Source of the DNA: Fibrisoma limi BUZ 3
Lineage (GTDB): Bacteria > Bacteroidota > Bacteroidia > Cytophagales > Spirosomataceae
NCBI RefSeq assembly: GCF_000296815.2
Contig: NZ_CAIT01000006.1
Span: forward strand, 1,432,777 to 1,496,776
DNA length: 64,000 bases
Direction: 5' to 3'
Shown: piece by piece, positions 1 through 8,216 of the stretch
How positions within the stretch are numbered: position 1 is the first letter of the stretch
Layout of the letters: every line of letters begins with the position of its first letter
The notes under the pieces: generated by a model
Databases searched by the model: none
Told to the model about the DNA's origin: nothing
What the model saw: the letters and a program-made list of their open reading frames with translations, nothing else
Program-made: the position numbers and the translations under genes

Positions 1-2585
1 TCCTTGCTTACTGGCTTGCGCACGTAGGCGAGGGCATCGCTGTTGATCAGTCGGTTGTCGTCAGAAGCCGAAACAACATGCACCGGGATGTTTTTCAGGG
101 TCTCGTCGCTTTTCATAATCTTGAGCAGATCCCAGCCACTGATGACCGGGAGCCCCATATCGAGAATGATCGCCGACGGCTTGAACTGCCGCGCATACCG
201 CAGTCCTTCGTCGCCCTGCAGCGCAACAATAGTCTTGTATTTATTCTCGCGGGCGAAGTTCTGCACGACCCCGGCAAATAGCGGATCATCCTCAATAATA
301 AGCATCACTTTGTCGTCGGGCGACAGGGTGTAGCGATCGTCGGACAACGCTATTTGTTCAACCAGTTTTATTGGCGTAATTGGTTCCAGCACCGGATCTT
401 CGCTGCTTACAACCGGCGCAGTGGTCTGTACAGGCGCATCGACCGGCAGGTAGATCGTAAACGTACTCCCCTTCCCTACCTCACTGGTCAGGCCCATTTC
501 GCCACCGAGCCGCCGAACCAGTTCCTTACTGATCGATAATCCCAACCCCGTACCGCCGTATTTGCGACTGGTAGAGCCATCGGCCTGTTGAAACGCTTCA
601 AAAATAATCTGCTGCTTCTCTGGCGGAATCCCAATGCCGGTGTCCGTTACCGAAATGGCCAGCACCTGCTTGGCATTACTGAGCGATTCCGAACCGAATA
701 GCTGGTGCGCCGGGGCCGTAGCAAACGACAAGGTTATGGACCCGTCGCGGGGGGTGAACTTAAATGCGTTGGACAACAGGTTCCGGATCACCTGTTCCAG
801 CCGCTGCTTATCCGTCCGGATGGCTGACGGCACCGACGGTTCCGTCTGTTTTACAAACTGAACGCCTTTTTCTTCGGCCACTACGCTGAACATCTGACTC
901 AGGTCGCGGATGATCGACTGTACCGGCACTTCTTCAATATTGATGTCAATCTTACCGGCTTCGATCTTCGACAGATCCAGAATATCGTTGATCAGCTCAA
1001 GCAGGTTTGTGCCCGATTTGTAGATGGTGTTGGCGTATTCAGTCTGTTTATCCGTGAGGTTACCGTTTTTGTTTTCCGACAGGAGTTTTGCCAGAATCAG
1101 GACGCTGTTAAGTGGAGTACGTAGTTCGTGCGACATGTTCGCCAGAAACTCCGACTTGTATTTGCCGGTCACCTCCAGTTCTTTAGCTTTCATGGAGAGG
1201 GCTTTGCGGGCAACCTCAACGGCTTCGTTCCGCTCCTCGAGTTCGGCATTGATCTGGCGCAGTTCTTCTTCCTGCACTTTCAGTTCTTCTTCTGATGACT
1301 GCAGGATGCTGGCCTGGCGGGTAAGCTCTTCGTTCGACTGGCGGAGTTCTTCCTGCTGATTTTCCAGTTCCTCTTTCTGATCCTGAACCTGTTTGAGCAG
1401 GTGCATCACGCGTCGGCGGTCGTCGGCAGCATTCACCGCTACGGCAATGTTGTTAGCGACCGCCCGCAGAAGTGCCAGTTGCTCGTCACTCATTGGACTA
1501 AACGACGCCAGTTCCAGCACGCCTTTCAGTTCCTTATTATACCAGAGAGGCATAAAAACCAGTTGCTTCGGCAGGCCCTGACCGGTTCCTGACTCAACCG
1601 ACCAGAACTCCGTCGGTACGTCGTTAACAACCAGGAGGTTCCGACCGTCGGCAGCCCGCCCGATCAATCCTTCCCGCAACTGGTACTGCTGTGGAGCACT
1701 CGCCGGCAAAGCCACGGATGCATTAAGCTGGAGCTGATGTTGCCCTTCGTTGTAACAGTAAAATGCTCCGGCGGGTAGATCCAGGTAGTCGATAATCGCG
1801 TTTAAAATCTGTTGCGTCAACGAGTCTATTTCATTGATACCCTGCAACGTATCATTGATAGACGAAATCCCCATAAGCAGCCAGTTCTTCTCGGTTGTGG
1901 CCTGGTTGAGTTCTTCAAGCTGCTTATAATTCTGGTAGAGCGATGTTTCGGCCCGGCGACGGCTTTTGAATTCCTTGAGAATAAAATAGATTAACGTAAC
2001 TACAATCAGCAGGATCAGTAAAATACTGGCAATCAGCCCTATACTGGCTCTTCCAATGGCCTCGGCGTTGTCGCGCTCCCGGTGGGCAAGCAGCGCCTTT
2101 TCAATGCGTAAAATTTCGTCGATCTCGATCCGGATACGATCCATCCGAACCTTTTCCTGGGTCATGATCGCGCTGATGGTTGCCGGGGTATATCCACTGG
2201 CATCTTCGCCCAGGCCTTTCCAGAACTGAAGCAGGTCTTCAATGTGCAGTTCCGCCTGTTCTATGCGCCGTTGCTGATCTGAATTGTCGTTGGTGAGTTC
2301 TTTAAGGGCGATGATGGCCGGTTCGATTTTAAGCAAGCCCACATTATAGGGCTCCAGAAACTTTCTGTCGTTCGTAGGCCGGAACCCACGCCGACCAGTC
2401 TCCATGTCGACAAGCAGTTTCTGAATGTTCTCCGCCTGGTTCAACACCTGGTACGTATGTCGTACACGTTCGGCTTCAGCAGATTGATTTTGGAATGTTT
2501 GCAACGCCAGTACCCCCATCAGAATGACCAGGAAAATGGCAATCGAAAAACCAAGGTACAGGCGGTTTAACAAAGAAAGTTTCAT
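1..2585 (-). CDS. Hybrid sensor histidine kinase / response regulator (C-terminus outside window)
   Basis: The frame is open from an ATG at 2585 to the window edge, about 861 codons, so the 3' end is missing. In order I see a first membrane helix (about residues 9-27), a periplasmic CHASE3-like segment, a second helix (about 180-202), a GAF-like domain (about 235-380), a Glu/Gln-rich coiled coil (about 390-480), HisKA with the H-box around His486 (SHELRTP), HATPase with GTGLGL near 675, and a receiver with the phospho-acceptor in ILDMGLP (about Asp809). The receiver's conserved Lys-Pro (RKPVSK) is the last thing visible. This is a membrane kinase with an attached receiver, typical of phosphorelay scaffolds; further receiver or HPt domains may follow beyond the edge. 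The signal sensed is unknown. The neighbouring export operon is transcribed divergently, but its own kinase is encoded inside it. Confidence 0.93.
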   Translation of the reverse strand, partial: MKLSLLNRLYLGFSIAIFLVILMGVLALQTFQNQSAEAERVRHTYQVLNQAENIQKLLVDMETGRRGFRPTNDRKFLEPYNVGLLKIEPAIIALKELTNDNSDQQRRIEQAELHIEDLLQFWKGLGEDASGYTPATISAIMTQEKVRMDRIRIEIDEILRIEKALLAHRERDNAEAIGRASIGLIASILLILLIVVTLIYFILKEFKSRRRAETSLYQNYKQLEELNQATTEKNWLLMGISSINDTLQGINEIDSLTQQILNAIIDYLDLPAGAFYCYNEGQHQLQLNASVALPASAPQQYQLREGLIGRAADGRNLLVVNDVPTEFWSVESGTGQGLPKQLVFMPLWYNKELKGVLELASFSPMSDEQLALLRAVANNIAVAVNAADDRRRVMHLLKQVQDQKEELENQQEELRQSNEELTRQASILQSSEEELKVQEEELRQINAELEERNEAVEVARKALSMKAKELEVTGKYKSEFLANMSHELRTPLNSVLILAKLLSENKNGNLTDKQTEYANTIYKSGTNLLELINDILDLSKIEAGKIDINIEEVPVQSIIRDLSQMFSVVAEEKGVQFVKQTEPSVPSAIRTDKQRLEQVIRNLLSNAFKFTPRDGSITLSFATAPAHQLFGSESLSNAKQVLAISVTDTGIGIPPEKQQIIFEAFQQADGSTSRKYGGTGLGLSISKELVRRLGGEMGLTSEVGKGSTFTIYLPVDAPVQTTAPVVSSEDPVLEPITPIKLVEQIALSDDRYTLSPDDKVMLIIEDDPLFAGVVQNFARENKYKTIVALQGDEGLRYARQFKPSAIILDMGLPVISGWDLLKIMKSDETLKNIPVHVVSASDDNRLINSDALAYVRKPVSK

Positions 2586-3140
2586 TAAAGGAAAGTTACA
2601 GCAAATAAGGTTACAATATTAACATACGATTACGTTTAGCTCATTTACTTCAGGCAGTTATTATATAAAACCGCCTTCAGACCTGCATTCATGTATCAGT
2701 AAGCCGGACTTGCATCACTAATTGTTCGTACGTAGCTTTGAACGTATCAGATTTATATTGGTAATCTTCCTATAGACGAATAGATTGCCATTAGTAACGC
2801 ATCTCTTTGTTTAAAACTGTCTTTTTTAGATTTCAAGACAACCTGTTTCGTTACAGACCAATATATGAAATAATTATCAAAGTAAAGTACATTATAAGTT
2901 TCCTAAATTATCCATTTGTATCATATCAATCTTTGACCTATTCCCTTAATTCTGGCTCCTGATTACGCCCTTCCGCCGGGACAATCCATCAACATCCGGG
3001 CCCTTTACGATCAGCTCGCTTTCAACAGTACTATTCTGGCAGCCGCACTCCCAACACGAAAATCAGGCTACCATACATGCCGGGTCTCTACCTGTTTACC
3101 CGCTAAAACAGGGGTAACGTCCGTGCGATTTTAGACAACC
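2586..3140. other. AT-rich intergenic region with a possible gene remnant
   Basis: About 550 bases between divergent genes. The first 350 bases are AT-rich and should hold the kinase promoter; no clear TAnnTTTG element was found. From about 2956 to 3131 the GC content rises and one plus frame reads like protein (APDYALPPGQS... ending at a TAG), with no start codon. This could be the eroded end of an old gene, but I cannot name it. Confidence 0.35.
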
Positions 3141-3156
3141 TGTGCGATTTCGCACA
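3141..3156. promoter_or_regulatory. Palindromic upstream activator site candidate
   Basis: A perfect inverted repeat: TGTGCGA, two T residues, TCGCACA. A further half-site (GTGCGA) lies at 3123-3128 on the same face about two helical turns upstream. It is about 54 bases upstream of a -24/-12 promoter candidate, a normal place for an enhancer-binding protein. The operon's own NtrC-type regulator (9909-11279) is the obvious candidate ligand. The binding is inferred; the palindrome is seen. Confidence 0.6.
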
Positions 3157-3209
3157 CTTTTTTTAGTCCCTCACCAACCCAACCAACTGATTACCAATTC
3201 TGTACCTAT

Positions 3210-3224
3210 TGGCACATCATTTGG
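3210..3224 (+). promoter_or_regulatory. Sigma-54 type (-24/-12) promoter candidate
   Basis: The sequence TGGCAC-N5-TTGG matches the sigma-54 consensus TGGCAC-N5-TTGC except for the last base. Transcription would begin near 3235, which argues for translation from the ATG at 3251 rather than from an upstream TTG (3209) or the ATG at 3233. The operon encodes a sigma-54-dependent activator, which fits. Confidence 0.6.
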
Positions 3225-3250
3225 CTTCTTATATGCAAACGAATCGACTA

Positions 3251-4507
3251 ATGGATAGAGAGCTTGCGCCGGAAATCACCCGTCAGAAACGAACCAAAAG
3301 TATCGTCATCGTCACGCTGGGCATCGTCGGTGTGGTAGCGGTGCTGGCCTTACTCCGAACTTACCTCAGCACCTCCGTCGAAGCCTCAAAAATCCGGACG
3401 ACCGTTGCCCAGATCGGCCCCGTCGAAAATACGCTGAATGCGACTGGGGAAGTGATTCCGGCATTCGAGCAGGTGATCGTAAGCCCAATTCAGGCCAGTG
3501 TGCAACGGGTGCTTCTGACGCCAGGTACCCGCGTCAAACCAGGTCAGCCGATCATGGAACTTGACAAGTCGTTATCCCTCATCGAACTCGAACGCCTGAA
3601 AGACAAACTTGCCCTGAAGCGCAACGGCATCGAGCAGCTTCGCCTGCGGCTCAACAAGGAATTTTACGACGCCGACATAAAAGACAAAATTAAATCGCTC
3701 AACATCAACCGGCTCCGGGCCAACGTAGAGGATACCCGCCGACTCCTGAAAGCAGGCGGCAGCACGCAGGAAGACGTAACAAAAGCCGAAAACGAACTCC
3801 GTATCGCTGAACTTGAAAAGAAACAGCTGGAAAACGACCTGACCTACAGCCGTCAGTCGATGGGAGCCAGCCTGAAAGAGTCGGAACTACAGGCACAGAT
3901 TGAAGCCAAAAACCTCCAGGAACTGGAACAGAAACTTCGGCAGGCCGATATCCTTGCCGACCGGCCGGGGGTGCTCACGTGGGTCAACGACCGCATTGGT
4001 GCGGCCGTCAATACGGGTGATCTGCTGGCTAAGCTTGCCGATCTCGGCAGCTTCCGGATCGATGGTTCCTGCTCTGATATGTACGCCGATCAGGTCAAAG
4101 TGGGCCTCCCGGTCATTGTAAAAATCAACGAAACCAGCCTGCGGGGTACGATTACCCAGGTGAAGCCATCGGTCCAGAATAACGTAGTGCAGTTTGCCAT
4201 TCAACTCGACGACAACCGCCATACGTCGCTCCGTCCCAACATGAAAGTAGAAGTTTTTATTGTCACTACCCGGGTTGGGAAAGCCGTGCGGGTGGCCAAC
4301 GGGCCAGCCTTCAAGGGCAAACGTCGGCAGTACGTGTATGTGCTGAACAAGGGCGTGGCCGAACGCCGGGACGTCGAGATTGGCCTGACGAACTTCGACT
4401 GGGTCGAAATCAGGAGCGGTATCCAGCCAGGCGAGCAGGTGATCATAACGGACCTCAGCCAGTACGAAAACTCCGAAACGCTGACGATTACACCGACCGA
4501 CCGATGA
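3251..4507 (+). CDS. HlyD/MacA-family periplasmic adaptor (membrane fusion protein)
   Basis: About 418 residues from the chosen ATG. It links an inner-membrane ABC permease to an outer-membrane channel. A short cytoplasmic basic start (RQKRTKS) precedes one membrane helix (IVIVTLGIVGVVAVLALL), followed by a lipoyl-like half (GTRVKPGQPIMELDKS), a long alpha-helical hairpin rich in Glu, Lys and Leu, the second lipoyl half (DRPGVLTWVNDRIGAAV) and beta-barrel segments with KVEVFIVTTRVG. First gene of the export operon; it overlaps the next gene by four bases (ATGA), which implies coupled translation. The start was placed downstream of the predicted sigma-54 transcription start. An antimicrobial, lipid or peptide could be the cargo; nothing in the sequence decides. 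Confidence 0.9.
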   Translation: MDRELAPEITRQKRTKSIVIVTLGIVGVVAVLALLRTYLSTSVEASKIRTTVAQIGPVENTLNATGEVIPAFEQVIVSPIQASVQRVLLTPGTRVKPGQPIMELDKSLSLIELERLKDKLALKRNGIEQLRLRLNKEFYDADIKDKIKSLNINRLRANVEDTRRLLKAGGSTQEDVTKAENELRIAELEKKQLENDLTYSRQSMGASLKESELQAQIEAKNLQELEQKLRQADILADRPGVLTWVNDRIGAAVNTGDLLAKLADLGSFRIDGSCSDMYADQVKVGLPVIVKINETSLRGTITQVKPSVQNNVVQFAIQLDDNRHTSLRPNMKVEVFIVTTRVGKAVRVANGPAFKGKRRQYVYVLNKGVAERRDVEIGLTNFDWVEIRSGIQPGEQVIITDLSQYENSETLTITPTDR

Positions 4508-6009
4508 AACCATTTTTCTCACCCTTCCTGATAGTGGATAAACTAATTAAATTCCTGCTGGAACGAACCAGACTGGCTAGACTGCTGCCGCTGTTCTGCA
4601 TCACTACGCACATAACCGTCGCTCAGACTCAGCGCCTGACACTGGAGGATGTCGTATCAATCGCGCAGGCTCAGTCGGTGGCCGCCAAACAGGCTGTGAC
4701 TACCCAGCGCACCAATTACTGGAAATACCGCTCTTTTCTGGCCGACTACAAACCCCAGTTGAGTCTTGATGGTACGTTGCCCGGCTTTACGCGTTCGTTT
4801 GTTGAGGTTATCCAGCCCGACGGTACCATTGCCTACCAGCCGGTATCGCTCAATAACTCGGCCCTGAACCTGTCGCTGAGCCAGAACATCGCCATGACCG
4901 GCGGCAGCATCTTCATCCAGAAGGAGATCAAACGGTTTGATAATTTCCTCGAAAACCAGACGTTGTACAACGGTGTTCCATTCAGCATTGGTCTCATTCA
5001 ACCCCTGTTTCGCTTCAACCCCATGCGGTGGGAGCGCCGGATTGAGCCGCTGAAGTATCAGGAAAGCAATCAGCAACTGATCGAATCACGCGAAGAGGTC
5101 TCGCTTAATGCGACAATGTTTTACTTCGACCTGCTTGTGGCTCAGGTTAATCTCCAGATTGCGGAGAAGAACCTGATGAACAATGATACGCTGTACAAAA
5201 TTGCCCGGAAAAAACTGGAACTGGGACGCATTTCCCAGAATGACCTGCTTCAACTGGAATTGAGCGTACTGACCGCCCGCAAAGACCTGGCGTCGGCAGA
5301 GCAGACGGCGGAGGTTGCCTCGCTAAAACTGAAAACGTATATCGGCTATCGCAACGACAGCCGCGTGGAACTGGCTCTTCCTAACCAGATTATCCCGTTT
5401 ACCGTCGACATCCGCCGGGCCATCGACGAAGCCTTTGCCAACCGGGCCGCATCCATCGGCTTCCGGCGCCGACTCCTGGAAGCTGAACGCGAGGTCGATA
5501 AGGCCCGTAAAGAAAACGGCCTGAATGCCTCGATGCAGGCGTCGTTTGGTCTGTCGAACCGGGGCGCCCGGATTGGCGATGTGTACGTCCGGCCGCAGGA
5601 CAGCGAGATATTGGAAGTACGTTTTTCGGTCCCCATCATGACCTGGGGCCGGGCGCAGGCCCGCACCGAAACGGCGAAAGCCAACCAGCAACTGACACAG
5701 CAGTCGGTCGAGCAGGACAAGCTAACCCTGGAGCAGCAGGTTTTTACGCAGGTTACGCTGCTTCAGATGCTACAGAAACAGGTGAAACTGACCGCCGAAG
5801 CTGACCAGATCGCCCAGAACCGCTACCAGATCGCCCAGAACCGCTTTATTCTCGGCGACCTGAGTGTAACAGACCTGGGCATTGCGACGCAGGAAAAAGA
5901 CCGCGCCCGACGCGACGCCGTGGTTGCCCTTCGTGACTACTGGCAGGCGTATTACACGCTCCGTCTGTTGACCCTGTATAATTTTGAAACAAACCAGAAG
6001 ATTCAATAG
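4504..6009 (+). CDS. TolC-family outer-membrane efflux channel
   Basis: 501 residues, close to the usual TolC-family size. The N-terminus holds a late hydrophobic stretch (LLPLFCITTHITVAQ) that can act as a signal peptide ending near AQ, followed by the typical opening QRLTLEDVVSIAQAQS. Two similar halves follow with long amphipathic helices (for example KKLELGRISQNDLLQLELSV and RYQIAQNRFILGDLSVTDL, the classic repeat motif of the family). It should form the outer-membrane tunnel for the adaptor encoded just upstream. Start overlaps the previous stop; the next gene is separated by a palindromic repeat. Confidence 0.93.
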   Translation: MKPFFSPFLIVDKLIKFLLERTRLARLLPLFCITTHITVAQTQRLTLEDVVSIAQAQSVAAKQAVTTQRTNYWKYRSFLADYKPQLSLDGTLPGFTRSFVEVIQPDGTIAYQPVSLNNSALNLSLSQNIAMTGGSIFIQKEIKRFDNFLENQTLYNGVPFSIGLIQPLFRFNPMRWERRIEPLKYQESNQQLIESREEVSLNATMFYFDLLVAQVNLQIAEKNLMNNDTLYKIARKKLELGRISQNDLLQLELSVLTARKDLASAEQTAEVASLKLKTYIGYRNDSRVELALPNQIIPFTVDIRRAIDEAFANRAASIGFRRRLLEAEREVDKARKENGLNASMQASFGLSNRGARIGDVYVRPQDSEILEVRFSVPIMTWGRAQARTETAKANQQLTQQSVEQDKLTLEQQVFTQVTLLQMLQKQVKLTAEADQIAQNRYQIAQNRFILGDLSVTDLGIATQEKDRARRDAVVALRDYWQAYYTLRLLTLYNFETNQKIQ

Positions 6010-6085
6010 CGAAGGGCCTGGGGCAAGGGGTTAAAATTACCCCAAACCCGACGCCCCAAGCCCTTCGCCCCAAGCCCCAAAAACC
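6009..6085. repeat. G4-rich palindromic repeat at an operon junction
   Basis: Outer arms 6009-6024 and 6053-6068 are complementary at 15 of 16 positions (GCGAAGGGCYTGGGGC). An inner stem pairs GGGGT (6027-6031) with ACCCC (6039-6043). The element contains the core ATTACCCCAAACCC and ends in CCCCAAGCCCC just before the ATG at 6086. It starts at the stop codon of the TolC gene and fills the whole gap. Confidence 0.8.
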
Positions 6086-6850
6086 ATGATCACCCTACAA
6101 AACATCGAGAAAGTGTACCGCACCAGCAGCATCGAAACACTGGCGCTCAACAACATTAACATCAATATTCGCAAAGGCGAGTTCGTGTCGATCATGGGCC
6201 CGTCGGGTTGCGGCAAGAGTACGCTCCTGAACATCATGGGCCTGCTCGACGAACCCTCGAAGGGCAATGTCGCGATTGATGGGCAACTGGTGAAATCGTA
6301 CCGCGATAAGGAACTGGCCGCGCTACGTAACCAGAAGATTGGCTTGATTTTCCAGAGCTTTCACCTTATCAACGACTTGTCGGTGCTGGACAACGTCGAG
6401 ATTCCGCTGTTGTACCGTTCCCGGAACGGAGGTTCAGCCAGTGGGAAATCGCGGCTGGACCATGCGAAAGAAGCCCTGGAAAAAGTTGGTCTGAGCAACC
6501 GCACGAAGCACTTTCCGCGACAGTTATCGGGTGGGCAGAAACAACGCGTTGCCATTGCCCGCGCCATCGTTGGCAACCCCGAAATCATCCTCGCCGACGA
6601 ACCGACCGGTAACCTCGACAGCGTGATGGGCAATGAAATCATGAGTATTCTACAGGGTCTGAACAACGACGGCGCAACGATCATCATGGTAACGCACGAC
6701 GAGTCGATGGCTAAGAAAACAGACCGGCTTATCCGGCTCTTCGACGGCACACAGGTAGGTGACTCGGTGCTAAGAGCCGGGGGCGCAGGGCCTGGGGACA
6801 ATCCCGGTCACTTTACCCACAACCCTACTTCCCAGCTCCTTAACCCCTAA
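6086..6850 (+). CDS. ABC transporter ATP-binding protein, LolD/MacB type
   Basis: 254 residues. Walker A (GPSGCGKST, about 38-46), Q-loop (IFQSFHLI), ABC signature (LSGGQKQR), Walker B with the family-typical ILADEPTGNLDS and the switch His (MVTHDE) are all present, so this is an intact ATPase. It should power the two FtsX-type permeases encoded next, feeding the adaptor and TolC-like channel. The family normally ends near RLIRLFDGTQVGDS; here about 28 extra residues (Gly, Pro and Asn rich) are encoded by a palindromic repeat that starts near 6774 and supplies the stop codon. That tail is unlikely to be part of the fold. Confidence 0.95.
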   Translation: MITLQNIEKVYRTSSIETLALNNININIRKGEFVSIMGPSGCGKSTLLNIMGLLDEPSKGNVAIDGQLVKSYRDKELAALRNQKIGLIFQSFHLINDLSVLDNVEIPLLYRSRNGGSASGKSRLDHAKEALEKVGLSNRTKHFPRQLSGGQKQRVAIARAIVGNPEIILADEPTGNLDSVMGNEIMSILQGLNNDGATIIMVTHDESMAKKTDRLIRLFDGTQVGDSVLRAGGAGPGDNPGHFTHNPTSQLLNP

Positions 6851-6868
6851 GCCCCCAGCCCCCAGCCC
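6774..6868. repeat. G4-rich palindromic repeat overlapping the ABC ATPase 3' end
   Basis: Left arm 6774-6798 (GGGGGC...GGGCCTGGGG) and right arm 6841-6868 (CCCCTAAGCCCCC... ending AGCCCC) are imperfectly complementary. The stop codon TAA at 6848-6850 lies in the right arm, and the ATG of the next gene (6870) follows it directly. Same style as the element at 6009-6085, but degenerate. Confidence 0.65.
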
Positions 6869-6869
6869 C

Positions 6870-8111
6870 ATGCTAACGAACTACATAAAAATTGCCTGGA
6901 AGGTGTTGCTCCGGCATCCGTTCTACACCTTCATTACGCTCTTCGGCATCAGCCTGACACTGACGGTGCTGATGGTGCTGACATCCTTTATCGACCATCT
7001 GGTGGGCAGCCATTACCCCGAAAACAAGCGGGATCGGATACTGTACGTGCAGAAGGTAGCTCTCCGGGACTCGCTCCGGCAATCGCAGACCGTCGGCCCC
7101 ATGAGTTATGAGTTTACCCAACGCTACATTTCGTCATTGAAAACACCCGAGAAAGTAGCGGTCGCTACCCTGTTCGATTTTGCCAATGCCTACGTCAATG
7201 GCAAGCGGATCGAACTAAAGCTAAAACACACAAACGCGGAATTCTGGGAGGTAACTGATTTCGACTTTCTCGAAGGGAAGCCGTATAACCAGGATAACCT
7301 GGCAAATGGCGACAACGTAGTCGTCATCACGGATGAACTGAAGCGGCAATACTTTGACAACAGCGATGAGTCCGTGGTGGGTAAACCCATCGAGATCGAC
7401 AACCGGACATTCCGGGTGATTGGGGTGGTGCGCGGTGCGCCGGTAACACGGCCTATGACGGCCAGTGATGTGTATCTTCCCGTTACGGCCAGCAACCGCG
7501 ACGGCAAAAGCAAAGGCTTTATGGGGAGCTACGCAGCGTTGATCCTGGCTCGCCAGAAGTCGGATATGTCGGCTATAAAATCCGAATATGACCAGGCCAT
7601 CAGCCGCATTCCTCTGCCCGGCGATTCAAACGGTTTTCGCTTTGCCATACTCGAGACCAGCGCCGATACGTACCTGGAAGCCTGGCTGCATACGTTCTTT
7701 CAACGCCCGGCCAGCAGCATTTTCTACTCTGTTGTCGCGCTGTTTATGCTACTGTTTATGAGCCTGCCGGCCATCAACTTGGTCAACCTCAACGTAAGCC
7801 GTATCATGGAGCGGGCTTCCGAGATTGGTATTCGGAAAGCTTTCGGGGCTCCCGCCAAAACCTTGGTCTGGCAGTTCATCATTGAAAATTTGTTCATTAC
7901 GTTCATTGGTGGCACCATTGCGCTGGTATTTTCGGCGATCATCATCAGCCTGATCAACAACAGCGGCTGGATTGCCAAAGCCGACCTGACCCTCAATCTA
8001 TCGGTCTTTGCCATCAGCATACTGGTGTGCCTCGTCTTCGGGTTTCTGTCGGGGGTGGCTCCGGCGATGCGTATGGCGAAACTCAATATTGCAGACGCGT
8101 TAAAATCTTAA
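6870..8111 (+). CDS. FtsX/MacB-type ABC permease (first of two)
   Basis: 413 residues with the usual layout: a membrane helix at about 19-40 (FYTFITLFGISLTLTVLMVLT), a large periplasmic MacB-like domain (about 45-275) and three C-terminal helices (FYSVVALFMLLFMSL; LFITFIGGTIALVFSAIII; LSVFAISILVCLVFGFLSG). The FtsX signature after the second helix reads IMERASEIGIRKAFGA. It should pair with the second permease as a heterodimer around the ATPase. Lies 19 bases after the ATPase stop, within a palindromic repeat. Confidence 0.93.
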   Translation: MLTNYIKIAWKVLLRHPFYTFITLFGISLTLTVLMVLTSFIDHLVGSHYPENKRDRILYVQKVALRDSLRQSQTVGPMSYEFTQRYISSLKTPEKVAVATLFDFANAYVNGKRIELKLKHTNAEFWEVTDFDFLEGKPYNQDNLANGDNVVVITDELKRQYFDNSDESVVGKPIEIDNRTFRVIGVVRGAPVTRPMTASDVYLPVTASNRDGKSKGFMGSYAALILARQKSDMSAIKSEYDQAISRIPLPGDSNGFRFAILETSADTYLEAWLHTFFQRPASSIFYSVVALFMLLFMSLPAINLVNLNVSRIMERASEIGIRKAFGAPAKTLVWQFIIENLFITFIGGTIALVFSAIIISLINNSGWIAKADLTLNLSVFAISILVCLVFGFLSGVAPAMRMAKLNIADALKS

Positions 8112-8113
8112 AG

Positions 8114-8206
8114 AGCGAAAGAGTGAATGAATGAAAGAGCGATTCGCTCTCTAACTCCCAGGCTTTCCGCCACTCATTCACTCTTTCGCTCATTCACTCT
8201 TTCGCT
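8114..8206. repeat. Palindromic repeat of a second family
   Basis: The 17-base arm AGCGAAAGAGTGAATGA at 8114-8130 has perfect reverse complements at 8174-8190 and again at 8190-8206. An inner short palindrome (GAGCGATTCGCTC, 8137-8149) is present. The element fills the gap between the two permease genes and keeps one frame open, so an upstream in-frame ATG at 8127 would add 30 repeat-derived residues to the next protein. Confidence 0.8.
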
Positions 8207-8216
8207 TTTTACAACC

